DNA of 64,000 nt from an uncultured Oligoflexia bacterium (GTDB lineage Bacteria; Bdellovibrionota; Bacteriovoracia; Bacteriovoracales; Bacteriovoracaceae), in NCBI GenBank assembly GCA_913058265.1, contig CAJXPQ010000006.1:1-64000 (forward strand), written 5' to 3'. The translations under genes were made by a program, and so were the position numbers. Of the stretch, positions 53,701-61,477 are shown in pieces. The notes below the pieces were generated by a model. That model was not told the origin of the DNA. It saw only the letters and a program-made list of their open reading frames with translations, and ran no database searches. Each line of letters begins with the position of its first letter. Position 1 is the stretch's first letter.

Positions 53701-54695
53701 TAGAAGTAATTTATACTGTGTTTTAAATTGTAACGGCCTTGTATTAATTTACAGTAATACAAATTTTTTAAATATATTTTACCAACATCATCTATATGGC
53801 CTTGGCTCCATTTATATGTAATGTGAGAGTCAATACAACCTGTATAATAGAAAAGCTTAAAGTTATTAAGGCTTAAGTTCAAAAACTTACCTTGATAACA
53901 AAAACCTTTCTGTACGATACTCAGTTCTTTTTGATAATACTCCCCAGCAATGACCTTACTAAAATTAATCGAATTATTTTCATTAAAAAATATATTCTCG
54001 ATATTTTTTGTGAGTAAACTTTTTTCAAGGTAGCTATTGAACTTTACAATTATCTCTTCGTTTGTATAATCTTGCCACCTCCGGTTTTCTATAAAGGTTC
54101 TTCTTCTGACACTAAACTGTTTCGGATCATTTAAGTAATTACACAAATCGACAACTTTATCATACTGCCTTTGAATGACTAACGACTCTAGTCTACCTCC
54201 AACCTTTCGCTTCGCAACATTCTTAAAAAGCCACTCGAACTGAAAGAAAATCTCTGTAATTATGTCTATATAGAACTTACGAGGGTAAAAGTAATAATTA
54301 AATTTATATTCCTTACCCTTAAGACAGATCCAATTTTCTTCTGGGAGGAACTTCAAACCACCAAACTCACTTAGAAAAATAGATTCTATTTCATTATGGA
54401 AGTCAAAATCCTTAAGGATTGGAAATAAAAAGTTTAAGAACATAAATGTTTTTTCTAAGTCATTAATGTTTTTGGTATTAACATCTCCAACTATAAAAAA
54501 ATCTAAATCTGATATTACGGGGATAAAGTAATTTTTGTCATAGCTTCCTTTTAAATAAGCATCATGGACATAATTTTTTCTTCTTAAAATGAAACGTACT
54601 ATATAGATCGCTAGCCGGTAATAAGAATCATACACTTTGGCGATAAAGCTTATTGAACCGATCTGATATAAAAAATAGATAATTTTACTCTTCAT
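50709..54695 (-). CDS. Giant protein with N-terminal nucleotidyltransferase-like domain
   Basis: This 1328-residue protein has no signal peptide. Residues ~45-70 carry the nucleotidyltransferase motif GS(50-51)...SDLDFFIV (D63, D65), the GSx10-DxD pattern of the Pol-beta/MNT superfamily. Residues ~370-540 alternate strands and helices (NIILLAFDPYQKI; VEIIYVNFG; CDFVIARDSSS) and could be a Rossmann or glycosyltransferase-like domain. From ~590 to the end the chain is mostly beta-rich and resembles repeated carbohydrate-binding sandwiches, though no motif proves it. It overlaps the HprK-like gene by 11 bp and is the last gene of a three-gene operon. Confidence 0.6.
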   Translation of the reverse strand: MKSKIIYFLYQIGSISFIAKVYDSYYRLAIYIVRFILRRKNYVHDAYLKGSYDKNYFIPVISDLDFFIVGDVNTKNINDLEKTFMFLNFLFPILKDFDFHNEIESIFLSEFGGLKFLPEENWICLKGKEYKFNYYFYPRKFYIDIITEIFFQFEWLFKNVAKRKVGGRLESLVIQRQYDKVVDLCNYLNDPKQFSVRRRTFIENRRWQDYTNEEIIVKFNSYLEKSLLTKNIENIFFNENNSINFSKVIAGEYYQKELSIVQKGFCYQGKFLNLSLNNFKLFYYTGCIDSHITYKWSQGHIDDVGKIYLKNLYYCKLIQGRYNLKHSINYFYENIEEISNNADLIKSRFYFEKNPSKSFINKNIILLAFDPYQKINLKDLERFTKIKQVEIIYVNFGTQPIHSLGHINVLNIKCAVGEEDLWNKNILHSLGIHWCFAAKVITLLDRVESLFDFEVQKDITEECDFVIARDSSSISAGQNTWSRLNNLTLLEWGTCYFDKIIYLITKRKEESLFYYEHLEPEFFGLYEETYSYNFQGVKSLHEKLNNNDITAKARSLYLMSNVVEKDALGFLKPRNLEYFTVRSHLENNISSPYGLLTIFEKYINNKSNIRYYSGLSVLSSFGSVPLTIVEDKEMSISLQAGQDGDGTRMCLLRRIPVSQSLSSKCTKLKVFFSEPLFPGVAKTEFRNALNNQFYSQNSNDPYQRIASIVHAPNDSYIYFIIETDIIPEQCLKIYFEISESRECISLEYISVPIAFSNYPNFVGIHNQMRDEGLVGINAYGYENTVFLSHAVLKPVVETDASNNLKFYFESNIIKTNVKVNKTIKFINDHDRDEIIIFHIDYYCSKSENHVDMELISKNTDVRYLNSLVKNAESGIYELWVHVLEGQNELNLTLTGFFGQGEVCDIKILDIELVKQRYQAPHMLRGKYIHRSDNLMLTTYQKNIGKVNWSNSLGFSLSFQGKSKNSYTVFHDVVVNNESIEGRYLVFEVKSSIQHLKEFHCEVINGSSSLSFEVDNKSIQGAVALIVHIEPEMNYLKLTINGIASEIEEVEYHYSKKYLNVDFDLYPLSINNSKIIWNDVGSYELVNNDTLKDSIKHKAINIFSANSILYFPLGGGGYLEEYSSDNIKIRTLAFEDFKPVNTMIDIPDTLKAGSATTQLITIRVKPEEELSGESFLTLLEDIEGSFIESYLKDYELIIYIPPYFSVCSFLLNCNLRGNLSYDFNYEISKIDTKEESFEYFAKLEHGKTETPFTLYNGHYKIIIKYSDRLSDSLSLSNLDKSFILNKTVKESDHFVFNFTITEAHKSSFEFKSKYFQKILSIDILKQDLF

Positions 54696-55701
54696 TCAGA
54701 AGCTCCATAATTTTCCTTGAGTTATCTCGTGTATTAGATGAAGTATACAGAAAGTAGCAATCTGATTTTTTCAATAAGAAGAGCGATGATAGTATTCTTG
54801 AAAGTAGTATTTTGCTGTTTCTCACGTGGTCAATTAACGAATTTTGTAAAAAGTATTCTACGATCATAGGTAAGCCTATGCCTGCAATCATATGTGTTTG
54901 CAATTCCTTAAGCATTCTCAGCTTTGAAGTTTTCTTCAATTCTGGATTTTCATTTGTTGAGCGGAAGCCCACGACAAGAATTGCCTTCTCACCTACTTCA
55001 ATTTTATTTTTAAGCTCAGAAGTGCTTACAAGAAATTTTTTACTATAATTTGAGCGTTTAAATTCATATAAATTCTCATCTCTTAAGTATGGAAAATAAT
55101 TAAAGAGCTTATTATCACTTTCATGGCCGATTCTAAGTGGGAAACAATATAAACGTCCCCAGCGATTAACAACAGGTGTATCATCTGAGATTATTTTTAC
55201 ATCTTCATCACGCAGTAATTCCATCAACATAGTAGATTTCCCACCCTTTGAAGGCATCATATAAATGAGATTCTTATTATTATATGATACGGCCGATGCA
55301 TGTATTTTATGATATCCATGTAGATCACAATACTTGCCACTTCTTGATAGAACTAATAGGTATAATAGTTCATGAGCAATGTTATTAGTTTTATATTTAA
55401 CTTCTACCGACTCGTCGTTATAGTTGAATATTGTTAATGCTTTTCCATAGTAATCATTATACCTAATTTCACCATGATCATAGTATATTGAGTTTTCTGT
55501 TTGTTTCGTTGCTATAAGCTTTTGATCTATCTTATAGTTCTCTACTTGAGAGGCCTTAATTGTTAGTATTTTTTTAGACTTGTTTAAACTATTTACTAAG
55601 AAATAATCAAAATCTTTTTTAATTTTCGTAATAATTTCTTCATCTTTAAGAAATATTTCTATTCCAAAATTAAATATTTGAATCCTAATACTTCCTATCA
55701 A
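54685..55701 (-). CDS. HPr kinase-like P-loop protein
   Basis: The C-terminal half of this 338-residue protein resembles the HprK/P kinase core. KIHASAV (132-138) precedes a P-loop, MMPSKGGKSTML (148-159), and ISDDTPVVNR (171-180) matches the LaDD segment that binds the metal. HprK in Gram-positives phosphorylates HPr, but relatives without an HPr partner occur beside glycosyltransferases and small-molecule pathways. No HPr or PTS gene is in the window. It overlaps the GT2 gene by 17 bp and the giant gene by 11 bp, so the three act together. Substrate unknown. Confidence 0.7.
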   Translation of the reverse strand: MIGSIRIQIFNFGIEIFLKDEEIITKIKKDFDYFLVNSLNKSKKILTIKASQVENYKIDQKLIATKQTENSIYYDHGEIRYNDYYGKALTIFNYNDESVEVKYKTNNIAHELLYLLVLSRSGKYCDLHGYHKIHASAVSYNNKNLIYMMPSKGGKSTMLMELLRDEDVKIISDDTPVVNRWGRLYCFPLRIGHESDNKLFNYFPYLRDENLYEFKRSNYSKKFLVSTSELKNKIEVGEKAILVVGFRSTNENPELKKTSKLRMLKELQTHMIAGIGLPMIVEYFLQNSLIDHVRNSKILLSRILSSLFLLKKSDCYFLYTSSNTRDNSRKIMELLNEE

Positions 55702-56683
55702 CGAATCTCCCTTTTAAGCCTACGGTACTTCCACAAACTATACCGATACTAAAAAAAACATGAATTATAACGGTATACATCCATGTTAGTGGTAAGGATA
55801 AGATATTATTTGTCTTGTAAAATATATTTATTCCTACTGCTATTGTGAATAAAGTATGAAGAACAATCAAACTGAAACTTATCTTAAAGTCGATTAGCGG
55901 CATTAGAATTATCAATAGCCCTGTCACGATTGGTAGTAGGAAAAGTAGTTTAAACTTTACGCCCTCCATGAAAAAGCTAACTCCTCTAAAATATCCAGAT
56001 TTATACTGTATTACTGCTTGGTCAATAAAATTTTCACGCCTCTTATGCTTTACCGTTAGCTCTGAGAAATATCCCATTTTCACACCATGTTGTGCAAAGT
56101 GATCTAATAAAATATTTTCTTCGCATCTCATTATGACTTCATCAAATGTATTTTCCTCAAAAAGACTACTTCTTACCCAGAGGTTACATAAAGTTAAATC
56201 AATCTCAGTCGCTTTAAACTTTGTCTTACCTTTCGAGTGTCTAATCGCCGTTGGTCCCATGACGAAGTATGATCCAAGAACGCTTGCGATGACCTCTTGC
56301 TTAAAACTACTTTTTTCTATGCTTGAGTCCGAGCCACCAAACACGTCAAATTCATTTCCTGTTAGTATTTTACTCGCTTCTTCGAGGTAATTTTCTGTTA
56401 ACTCAACATCATCGTCCAGAAATAGTTTAAACTCTCCTGACGAGGCTTCAACTAACAAATTCCTTGATTTTCCTGGTGGCGGAATAGCATCAACAAGCTC
56501 AACACCAATACCCGACACTTTCACCTCACTAATAACTTTATTCGATTCAATATCGCTTCTAAGCAAAAGAAGGTGAATATTGCTATAGCTCTGAGTCTTT
56601 TGTCTCATAACACTCTCAAGACATGCTTTCAAATCTTTAGACCTATTAAATGACGCTATTAAGATATCAAATGATGTCGACAT
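55685..56683 (-). CDS. Family 2 glycosyltransferase with membrane tail
   Basis: This 332-residue enzyme has a GT-A fold: DILIASFNRSKDLKACLESV (~6-25), IPPPGKSRNLLVEAS, and the metal-binding triple Asp FLDDDVEL (D90-D92). CEENILLDHF (~195) may hold the catalytic base. Two or three C-terminal membrane helices (~235-325) tether it to the inner membrane. It is the first gene of the tight GT2 - HprK-like - giant NTase operon. Substrate not known; surface polysaccharide or glycolipid synthesis is likely. Confidence 0.85.
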   Translation of the reverse strand: MSTSFDILIASFNRSKDLKACLESVMRQKTQSYSNIHLLLLRSDIESNKVISEVKVSGIGVELVDAIPPPGKSRNLLVEASSGEFKLFLDDDVELTENYLEEASKILTGNEFDVFGGSDSSIEKSSFKQEVIASVLGSYFVMGPTAIRHSKGKTKFKATEIDLTLCNLWVRSSLFEENTFDEVIMRCEENILLDHFAQHGVKMGYFSELTVKHKRRENFIDQAVIQYKSGYFRGVSFFMEGVKFKLLFLLPIVTGLLIILMPLIDFKISFSLIVLHTLFTIAVGINIFYKTNNILSLPLTWMYTVIIHVFFSIGIVCGSTVGLKGRFVDRKY

Positions 56684-56776
56684 TTATATCTTCCAATTTT
56701 TGTTTCATAACTAATATGGTATATAAAAAAGTACTAATTTTATAGAGAAATGCGCAATATCTTCAAAGGATCAACA

Positions 56777-58489
56777 GTGAAATATTTTTTAATTGTCTTA
56801 GTCTTGATTAGCTGCTCTAAACAGAGAAATTCTAATGATAATGCTCTCAACTATGCATTAACAAGTACTGTCTCTACTTTAGATCCAGCATTAAGCTATG
56901 ATACTGTATCAGCTAAAGTCGTCTATCAAGCTTATGAAACTTTATTTGAATATAATTACCTCATTCGTCCTTATCAGCTTAAGCCTTTACTTGCTAAAGA
57001 GATGCCGAAAATATCAGACGATGGCTTAACTTACACAATAAAGCTTAAAGAGAATATTTACTATCACGAATCAAAAGCATTCAAAGGTAAGAGAAGAATG
57101 CTCATTGCTGAGGACTTTGTTAATCAAGTTAAAAGAATTGCCTTTATTTCTACTAAGAGTCCTGGGTGGTGGCTATTTAACGGTAAAATTAAGGGGTTAA
57201 ATAAGTTCCGTAAAGAGGCTAAGTCAGACTTAAGTAATTTTTTCTCATTAGATGTAGCTGGTATTAAGGCGCTAGACAAATTCACTCTTAAAATCACACT
57301 AAATCAACGCTATCCTCAACTTCAAAATGCTTTGGCGATGGCTTTCACCTCTCCTATGCCTGCTGAGGCTATCACTTTTTATGAAAATGATTTATCTCTA
57401 AATATGATCGGTACCGGTCCTTATAAGCTTGTACATTGGAATAAAAACTCAAGCATCAAGATGATTAGAAATGAGAACTATCATCCTGCCGCCTACCCCT
57501 CTAATGGTGATCGATTTTCTTATGAAAATAATTTACTTAAAGATTCTACAAAAAAAATTCCATTCATTGATCAAATTAACTTTAAAATTATTCGTGAATC
57601 ACAGACAAGATGGCTAAACTTCTTAAATAAAGATATTGATCTAATCACATTAACAAAGGACCACTTTTCTTCTGCCTTAAATGAAGAGGGTAAATTAAGT
57701 GACGAGTTTATTGAAAAAAATATAGCCCTACAGGTTGCACCGACTCTTACCTATTGGTGGCTTTCTTTTAATATGAAAGATCCTATTCTTGGTAAAAACT
57801 TAAACCTCAGAAAAGCTTTTGCTCATGCTGTGAATATTGAGGAATACATTAAAAAATTTACTAACAATATTGCGTTAAAGGCAAACTCCATTTATCCCCC
57901 AGGAGTTACTGGTTACTCTCCAGGTAATGAGCTTCCTTATGAGTATAACATTTCATTGGCCAAAAACTTTCTTGCCAAGGCTGGTTACCCTGAAGGTAAG
58001 GGACTTCCACTCTTCACCTATGATGTTCGTGGGTCTTCTACAGTTGCGAGGCAAATGGGTGAATTTATTCAAGCTGAACTTGCAAAAGTTGGAATCAAGG
58101 TTAAAGTTGTTAAGAATACCTTCCCTGGTTTTTTGGCCAAAAGCAGAACTGGAAGACTGCAAATTTGGCAAGGTGGTTGGGCCATGGACTACCCAGATCC
58201 TGAGAATGTAATTCAGCTTCTAACAACACCAAATCATCCACCAGGGGCAAACGCTAGCTCTTACTCAAACCCTGAAGTTGATAAACTTTATAATCAATTA
58301 TTTCTGGCCGAAAATGAAGAGCAAGTTTTTAAAATCACCCAAAGAGTACAGCAGATTGTGTCTAAAGGTTTACCTTGGGTTATGCAGTTTTACTCCCGTA
58401 ATTATATTTTACATAAAAACCAGTTAAAGAATTTTAGACAATCAGACCTTATTATTAATAATTTTAAATACTTACGTCTTGAGCAGTAA
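56777..58489 (+). CDS. Oligopeptide-type ABC transporter substrate-binding lipoprotein
   Basis: The ~570-residue protein belongs to the SBP family 5 (OppA/DppA). TVSTLDPALSYDT opens the mature fold, GTGPYKLVHWNKNSSIKM is the family signature, and LRKAFAHAVNIEEYI is typical later. A lipobox, LISC, anchors it in the membrane. I set the start at GTG 56777, as AGGA lies six bases before it and the result is a compact lipoprotein signal; the longer ATG at 56750 has no SD. No permease or ATPase genes are adjacent. It supplies peptides, which fits a predator that digests prey protein. Confidence 0.9.
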   Translation: MKYFLIVLVLISCSKQRNSNDNALNYALTSTVSTLDPALSYDTVSAKVVYQAYETLFEYNYLIRPYQLKPLLAKEMPKISDDGLTYTIKLKENIYYHESKAFKGKRRMLIAEDFVNQVKRIAFISTKSPGWWLFNGKIKGLNKFRKEAKSDLSNFFSLDVAGIKALDKFTLKITLNQRYPQLQNALAMAFTSPMPAEAITFYENDLSLNMIGTGPYKLVHWNKNSSIKMIRNENYHPAAYPSNGDRFSYENNLLKDSTKKIPFIDQINFKIIRESQTRWLNFLNKDIDLITLTKDHFSSALNEEGKLSDEFIEKNIALQVAPTLTYWWLSFNMKDPILGKNLNLRKAFAHAVNIEEYIKKFTNNIALKANSIYPPGVTGYSPGNELPYEYNISLAKNFLAKAGYPEGKGLPLFTYDVRGSSTVARQMGEFIQAELAKVGIKVKVVKNTFPGFLAKSRTGRLQIWQGGWAMDYPDPENVIQLLTTPNHPPGANASSYSNPEVDKLYNQLFLAENEEQVFKITQRVQQIVSKGLPWVMQFYSRNYILHKNQLKNFRQSDLIINNFKYLRLEQ

Positions 58490-58575
58490 GTTTTGCCTAT
58501 ATGGCCATTTGCCTTAAGTTTAGGGCCCATAAAACGAAGAGTTAACTGATAGTAACCTCTATAATGGGTGAAAGA

Positions 58576-58980
58576 ATGAAAATTTCCTGCAAAGTAAAAG
58601 TATTAATGCTCATGACTAGTTGTTTTATTTCAACACAATTAATGGCGAGAGATCATTTAATCTACAGCGTCGCTGAAGATATTCCTATGGGCAACGAAAA
58701 CGAGGTCCAAAGAAGAAACTACTACGTTAACATGGGGCAAAATCAAGGTGTAACTAAAGGTGTTGTTCTTGAGGTATACCGAGTAATATCAAAATCAAAT
58801 CCTTACGATAATAAGCGCAGGGTTAACTACAAAGTACCCATCGGGCAACTAGAAGTCCTGCACTCTGAGAACGAGTCTGCGATAGCTAGTATAAAAATGA
58901 AACACGACACAATCAATGATCCACTTTTTGAGATTAATAATTTTATGATTGGCGATCACGTATCAGTACATATTAAATAG
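58576..58980 (+). CDS. Unknown exported protein with an SH3-like pattern
   Basis: The 134-residue protein has a signal peptide (KVLMLMTSCFISTQLMA; cleavage near ~23) and a ~100-residue beta-rich domain. The pattern YYVNMGQNQGVTKGVVLEVYR, then a short loop, VPIGQLEVLHSENESAIASIK and NNFMIGDHVSV, is the SH3-like motif seen in FlgT-type and other envelope proteins of these groups. No exact family is claimed. The ATG at 58576 is preferred to the 58564 ATG on signal-peptide shape. Its stop abuts the convergent small gene. Confidence 0.65.
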   Translation: MKISCKVKVLMLMTSCFISTQLMARDHLIYSVAEDIPMGNENEVQRRNYYVNMGQNQGVTKGVVLEVYRVISKSNPYDNKRRVNYKVPIGQLEVLHSENESAIASIKMKHDTINDPLFEINNFMIGDHVSVHIK

Positions 58981-59199
58981 CTAGAAGATTTTTTTAGATT
59001 TTACGAGATTTCCGTAAAGTACGCCTTCATGGCTTCGTATGTTTTCAAGGGCAAGGACGTAATCACAATTCAAATTAAATCCGCCACCTCTAACTAAGAC
59101 TTTTGTAATGCGCACTCCGTCAAAATACCCAATAAAATGAAACCTATTCAAGTCATTACTCACACCGATATAACGAGATACAATATAAATTCTCTTCAC
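58981..59199 (-). CDS. Small unknown protein (72 aa)
   Basis: The start is GTG 59199, because GGGAGGGAG precedes it at a good distance; the frame to 59226 adds a stretch that covers this SD. The product (KRIYIVSRYIGVSNDLNRF, then HFIGYFDGVRITKVLVRGGG) is basic and beta-strand-like, without signal or membrane segment. No family recognised. Its stop abuts the stop of the convergent exported protein gene. Confidence 0.6.
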   Translation of the reverse strand: MKRIYIVSRYIGVSNDLNRFHFIGYFDGVRITKVLVRGGGFNLNCDYVLALENIRSHEGVLYGNLVKSKKIF

Positions 59200-59323
59200 T
59201 AGCAACTCCCTCCCTATTTTATGCAATACTGTGCTCCCACAGAACTATTCATAAGTTATTGACTTATTTACAAAGAGCGCTAATTTAGGGAAAATTAGTA
59301 ACTACAAAAAGGAAAAATCTTAC

Positions 59324-61144
59324 ATGAGTGCAAATTGTACAATTGGAACTTTATTTTTAGCCACTACGAGTAAGTTCCCCAATCAAAATGCAATTGGTTA
59401 CTTTGACAAAAGAAGTGTGTCTCATCTTACTTTTGCCAAGTATAAAGACACCATTGAAGCCCTATCCGTTGCAATGACATTTCTAGGGCTAGAGGCTCAA
59501 AGCAAAGTTTGTATTCTGTCCGCAACTAGAAAAGAATGGCACTTTATGGACTTGGCAATTATGCTTTGTTCTGGTGTAACTGTTCCAATTTACCCCTCAT
59601 ATACAGCAGCTGAAGTGTTTTATATATTGAATCATAGTGAATCTGAGTTTCTCATTATAGAAAACCTTGATCAGCTAGAAAAAATAATTGAAATTCAGGA
59701 TAAGCTTACAAGTGTAAAAACACTTATTCTCATGGATACGATACCTTCCAGTGTCATAGATAAAATTCAAAGTTCCATTCGAGTCCTTAGTTATGGTGAA
59801 TGTTTTAATATTGGAATTAAAGAGAGTCAAAACAACCCCGATAAATTTCAATCACAAATTCTTAATATTTCACCAGAGGATATATGCTCTATAATTTATA
59901 CTTCTGGAACAACTGGCGAGCCAAAAGGCGCAGTTATAAAGCATGAAGCACTCTACCAAGTTCTTATAAATGTTCAGCGCTTTGCTCACTCAGCGATAAA
60001 TGAAAAAGACAGCACACTATGCTTCCTTCCTCTATCACATGTATTTGGTAGGCTTGAATCAATGTTGCCCATCGTATTTGGATTGGAATCTGTTTATGCG
60101 CAAAGTATTAACAAGGTTTTAGAGAATATAGCCGTTTCAAAACCAACTATCTTCATGGCGGTACCAAGAGTTTTAGAGAAAATTTTTGAGAAGGCGGTTA
60201 AAACAGTTGAAAGTAATGAGGTGAAAAAGCATATTTTTTCTTGGGCAATGGACTCCTCAAGTAAGTATTACGAAACCATTAATAAAGATAAAACTCCCAG
60301 CTCAACTAGTATTTTTCAGCACCAACTATCTAAGAAACTAGTCTTTAATAAAATCTATCAAATGTTTGGTGGTAGAATACGCTACTTTATTTCTGGTGGA
60401 GCACCACTTAATACAGAAATCATTAAGTTTCTACGAAATGCAAACCTCACAGTTCTAGAGGGCTATGGCCTAACGGAAACTATCGCCCCATGCTGTATTA
60501 ATCCACTGAACAAACAAGTTATTGGTTCAGTCGGACAGCCTATCGGCGATGTTGAGACAAAGTTTCTTGATGACGGAGAGATACTAATAAAGTCTAAAGC
60601 TCTATTCAGTGGTTATTACAAGAATGAAGAAGAAACATTAAAAGTTATGGATAAAGACGGCTGGTTTCATACTGGCGATATTGGAAGGTACGACTCTCAA
60701 GGCTACCTTGTTATTACCGATCGTAAAAAAGACATCATTATCACGAGTGGAGGAAAAAATATTGCTCCACAGAAAGTTGAGAATAGTTTAAAACTTTGTA
60801 AGCACATCTCCCAAGCAATTGTGATTGGCGATAAAAGGAAATATCTTACTGCCTTAATCAGTATCGACAAAGAGGCCTTCGATGACATTCTTGATGAACT
60901 TGAGTTTTCACCTGACTGCGATTATATTGAACTAGCATCACACCCGGCAACTCAGCGAGTTATTGAAAAGGAAATTGAGGGTGTTAATACTCAACTGGCT
61001 AACTACGAAACAATAAAAGAATTTAAAATCATGCCGTGCGAAATCTCAACTGATAATTACCTAACCCCTTCCCTAAAAGTTAAGAGAAAGTTGATTCTAA
61101 AGGACTTTGGCAGGTTAATTGAGACTATGTACCAGGCTAAATAG
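59324..61144 (+). CDS. Long-chain acyl-CoA synthetase (AMP-forming)
   Basis: The 606 residues belong to the adenylate-forming family: P-loop YTSGTTGEPKGAVIKH, FLPLSHVFGR, YGLTET, GWFHTGDIGRYD and DRKKDIIITSGGKNIAPQ (catalytic-lysine region later). This domain order and length match long-chain fatty-acid CoA ligases of the FadD/FadD15 type. It activates fatty acids for beta-oxidation or lipid reuse; prey lipids are a natural substrate for a predator. AAGGAAAA precedes the ATG. Confidence 0.9.
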   Translation: MSANCTIGTLFLATTSKFPNQNAIGYFDKRSVSHLTFAKYKDTIEALSVAMTFLGLEAQSKVCILSATRKEWHFMDLAIMLCSGVTVPIYPSYTAAEVFYILNHSESEFLIIENLDQLEKIIEIQDKLTSVKTLILMDTIPSSVIDKIQSSIRVLSYGECFNIGIKESQNNPDKFQSQILNISPEDICSIIYTSGTTGEPKGAVIKHEALYQVLINVQRFAHSAINEKDSTLCFLPLSHVFGRLESMLPIVFGLESVYAQSINKVLENIAVSKPTIFMAVPRVLEKIFEKAVKTVESNEVKKHIFSWAMDSSSKYYETINKDKTPSSTSIFQHQLSKKLVFNKIYQMFGGRIRYFISGGAPLNTEIIKFLRNANLTVLEGYGLTETIAPCCINPLNKQVIGSVGQPIGDVETKFLDDGEILIKSKALFSGYYKNEEETLKVMDKDGWFHTGDIGRYDSQGYLVITDRKKDIIITSGGKNIAPQKVENSLKLCKHISQAIVIGDKRKYLTALISIDKEAFDDILDELEFSPDCDYIELASHPATQRVIEKEIEGVNTQLANYETIKEFKIMPCEISTDNYLTPSLKVKRKLILKDFGRLIETMYQAK

Positions 61145-61207
61145 TCTTTGACTTTTGGCCCAGATATATCTATAAAAGCAGATTAAATAATAAACTTGGG
61201 GAATAAT

Positions 61208-61420
61208 ATGGCAAGAGTAACCATCGAAGACTGTCTTGAAAAAGTTGAAAACAGATATGAATTAGTTCACTTAACTTTTAAGAGAGTTAAGCAATTAAGA
61301 GAAGGTGAAGATGCACTTGTTAAAAGTAAAAACAAGACTGTAGTTACTGCTCTAAGAGAGATTGCTGCAGGAAAAGTAAATCACGCTCCAATCGAAGAAT
61401 ACGATTCAGAAGAATTTTAA
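61208..61420 (+). CDS. rpoZ: RNA polymerase omega subunit
   Basis: The 70-residue protein matches the omega subunit: [20 protein letters not shown], then [25 protein letters not shown]. It helps assemble beta' and binds ppGpp in many bacteria. The ATG at 61208 has GGGGAA upstream; the TTG at 61196 would add four residues. A strong terminator follows. Confidence 0.95.
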   Translation: MARVTIEDCLEKVENRYELVHLTFKRVKQLREGEDALVKSKNKTVVTALREIAAGKVNHAPIEEYDSEEF

Positions 61421-61433
61421 TACAATAAAAAAA

Positions 61434-61459
61434 GCCCTCTTTATGAGGGCTTTTTTTTT
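61434..61459. terminator. Bidirectional terminator between rpoZ and lon2
   Basis: GCCCTC-TTTAT-GAGGGC (61434-61450) is followed by nine T residues on plus and preceded by a run of A residues, which gives T residues on the minus strand. It serves both convergent genes. Confidence 0.92.
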
Positions 61460-61477
61460 ATCTAATTTATCAATTTA

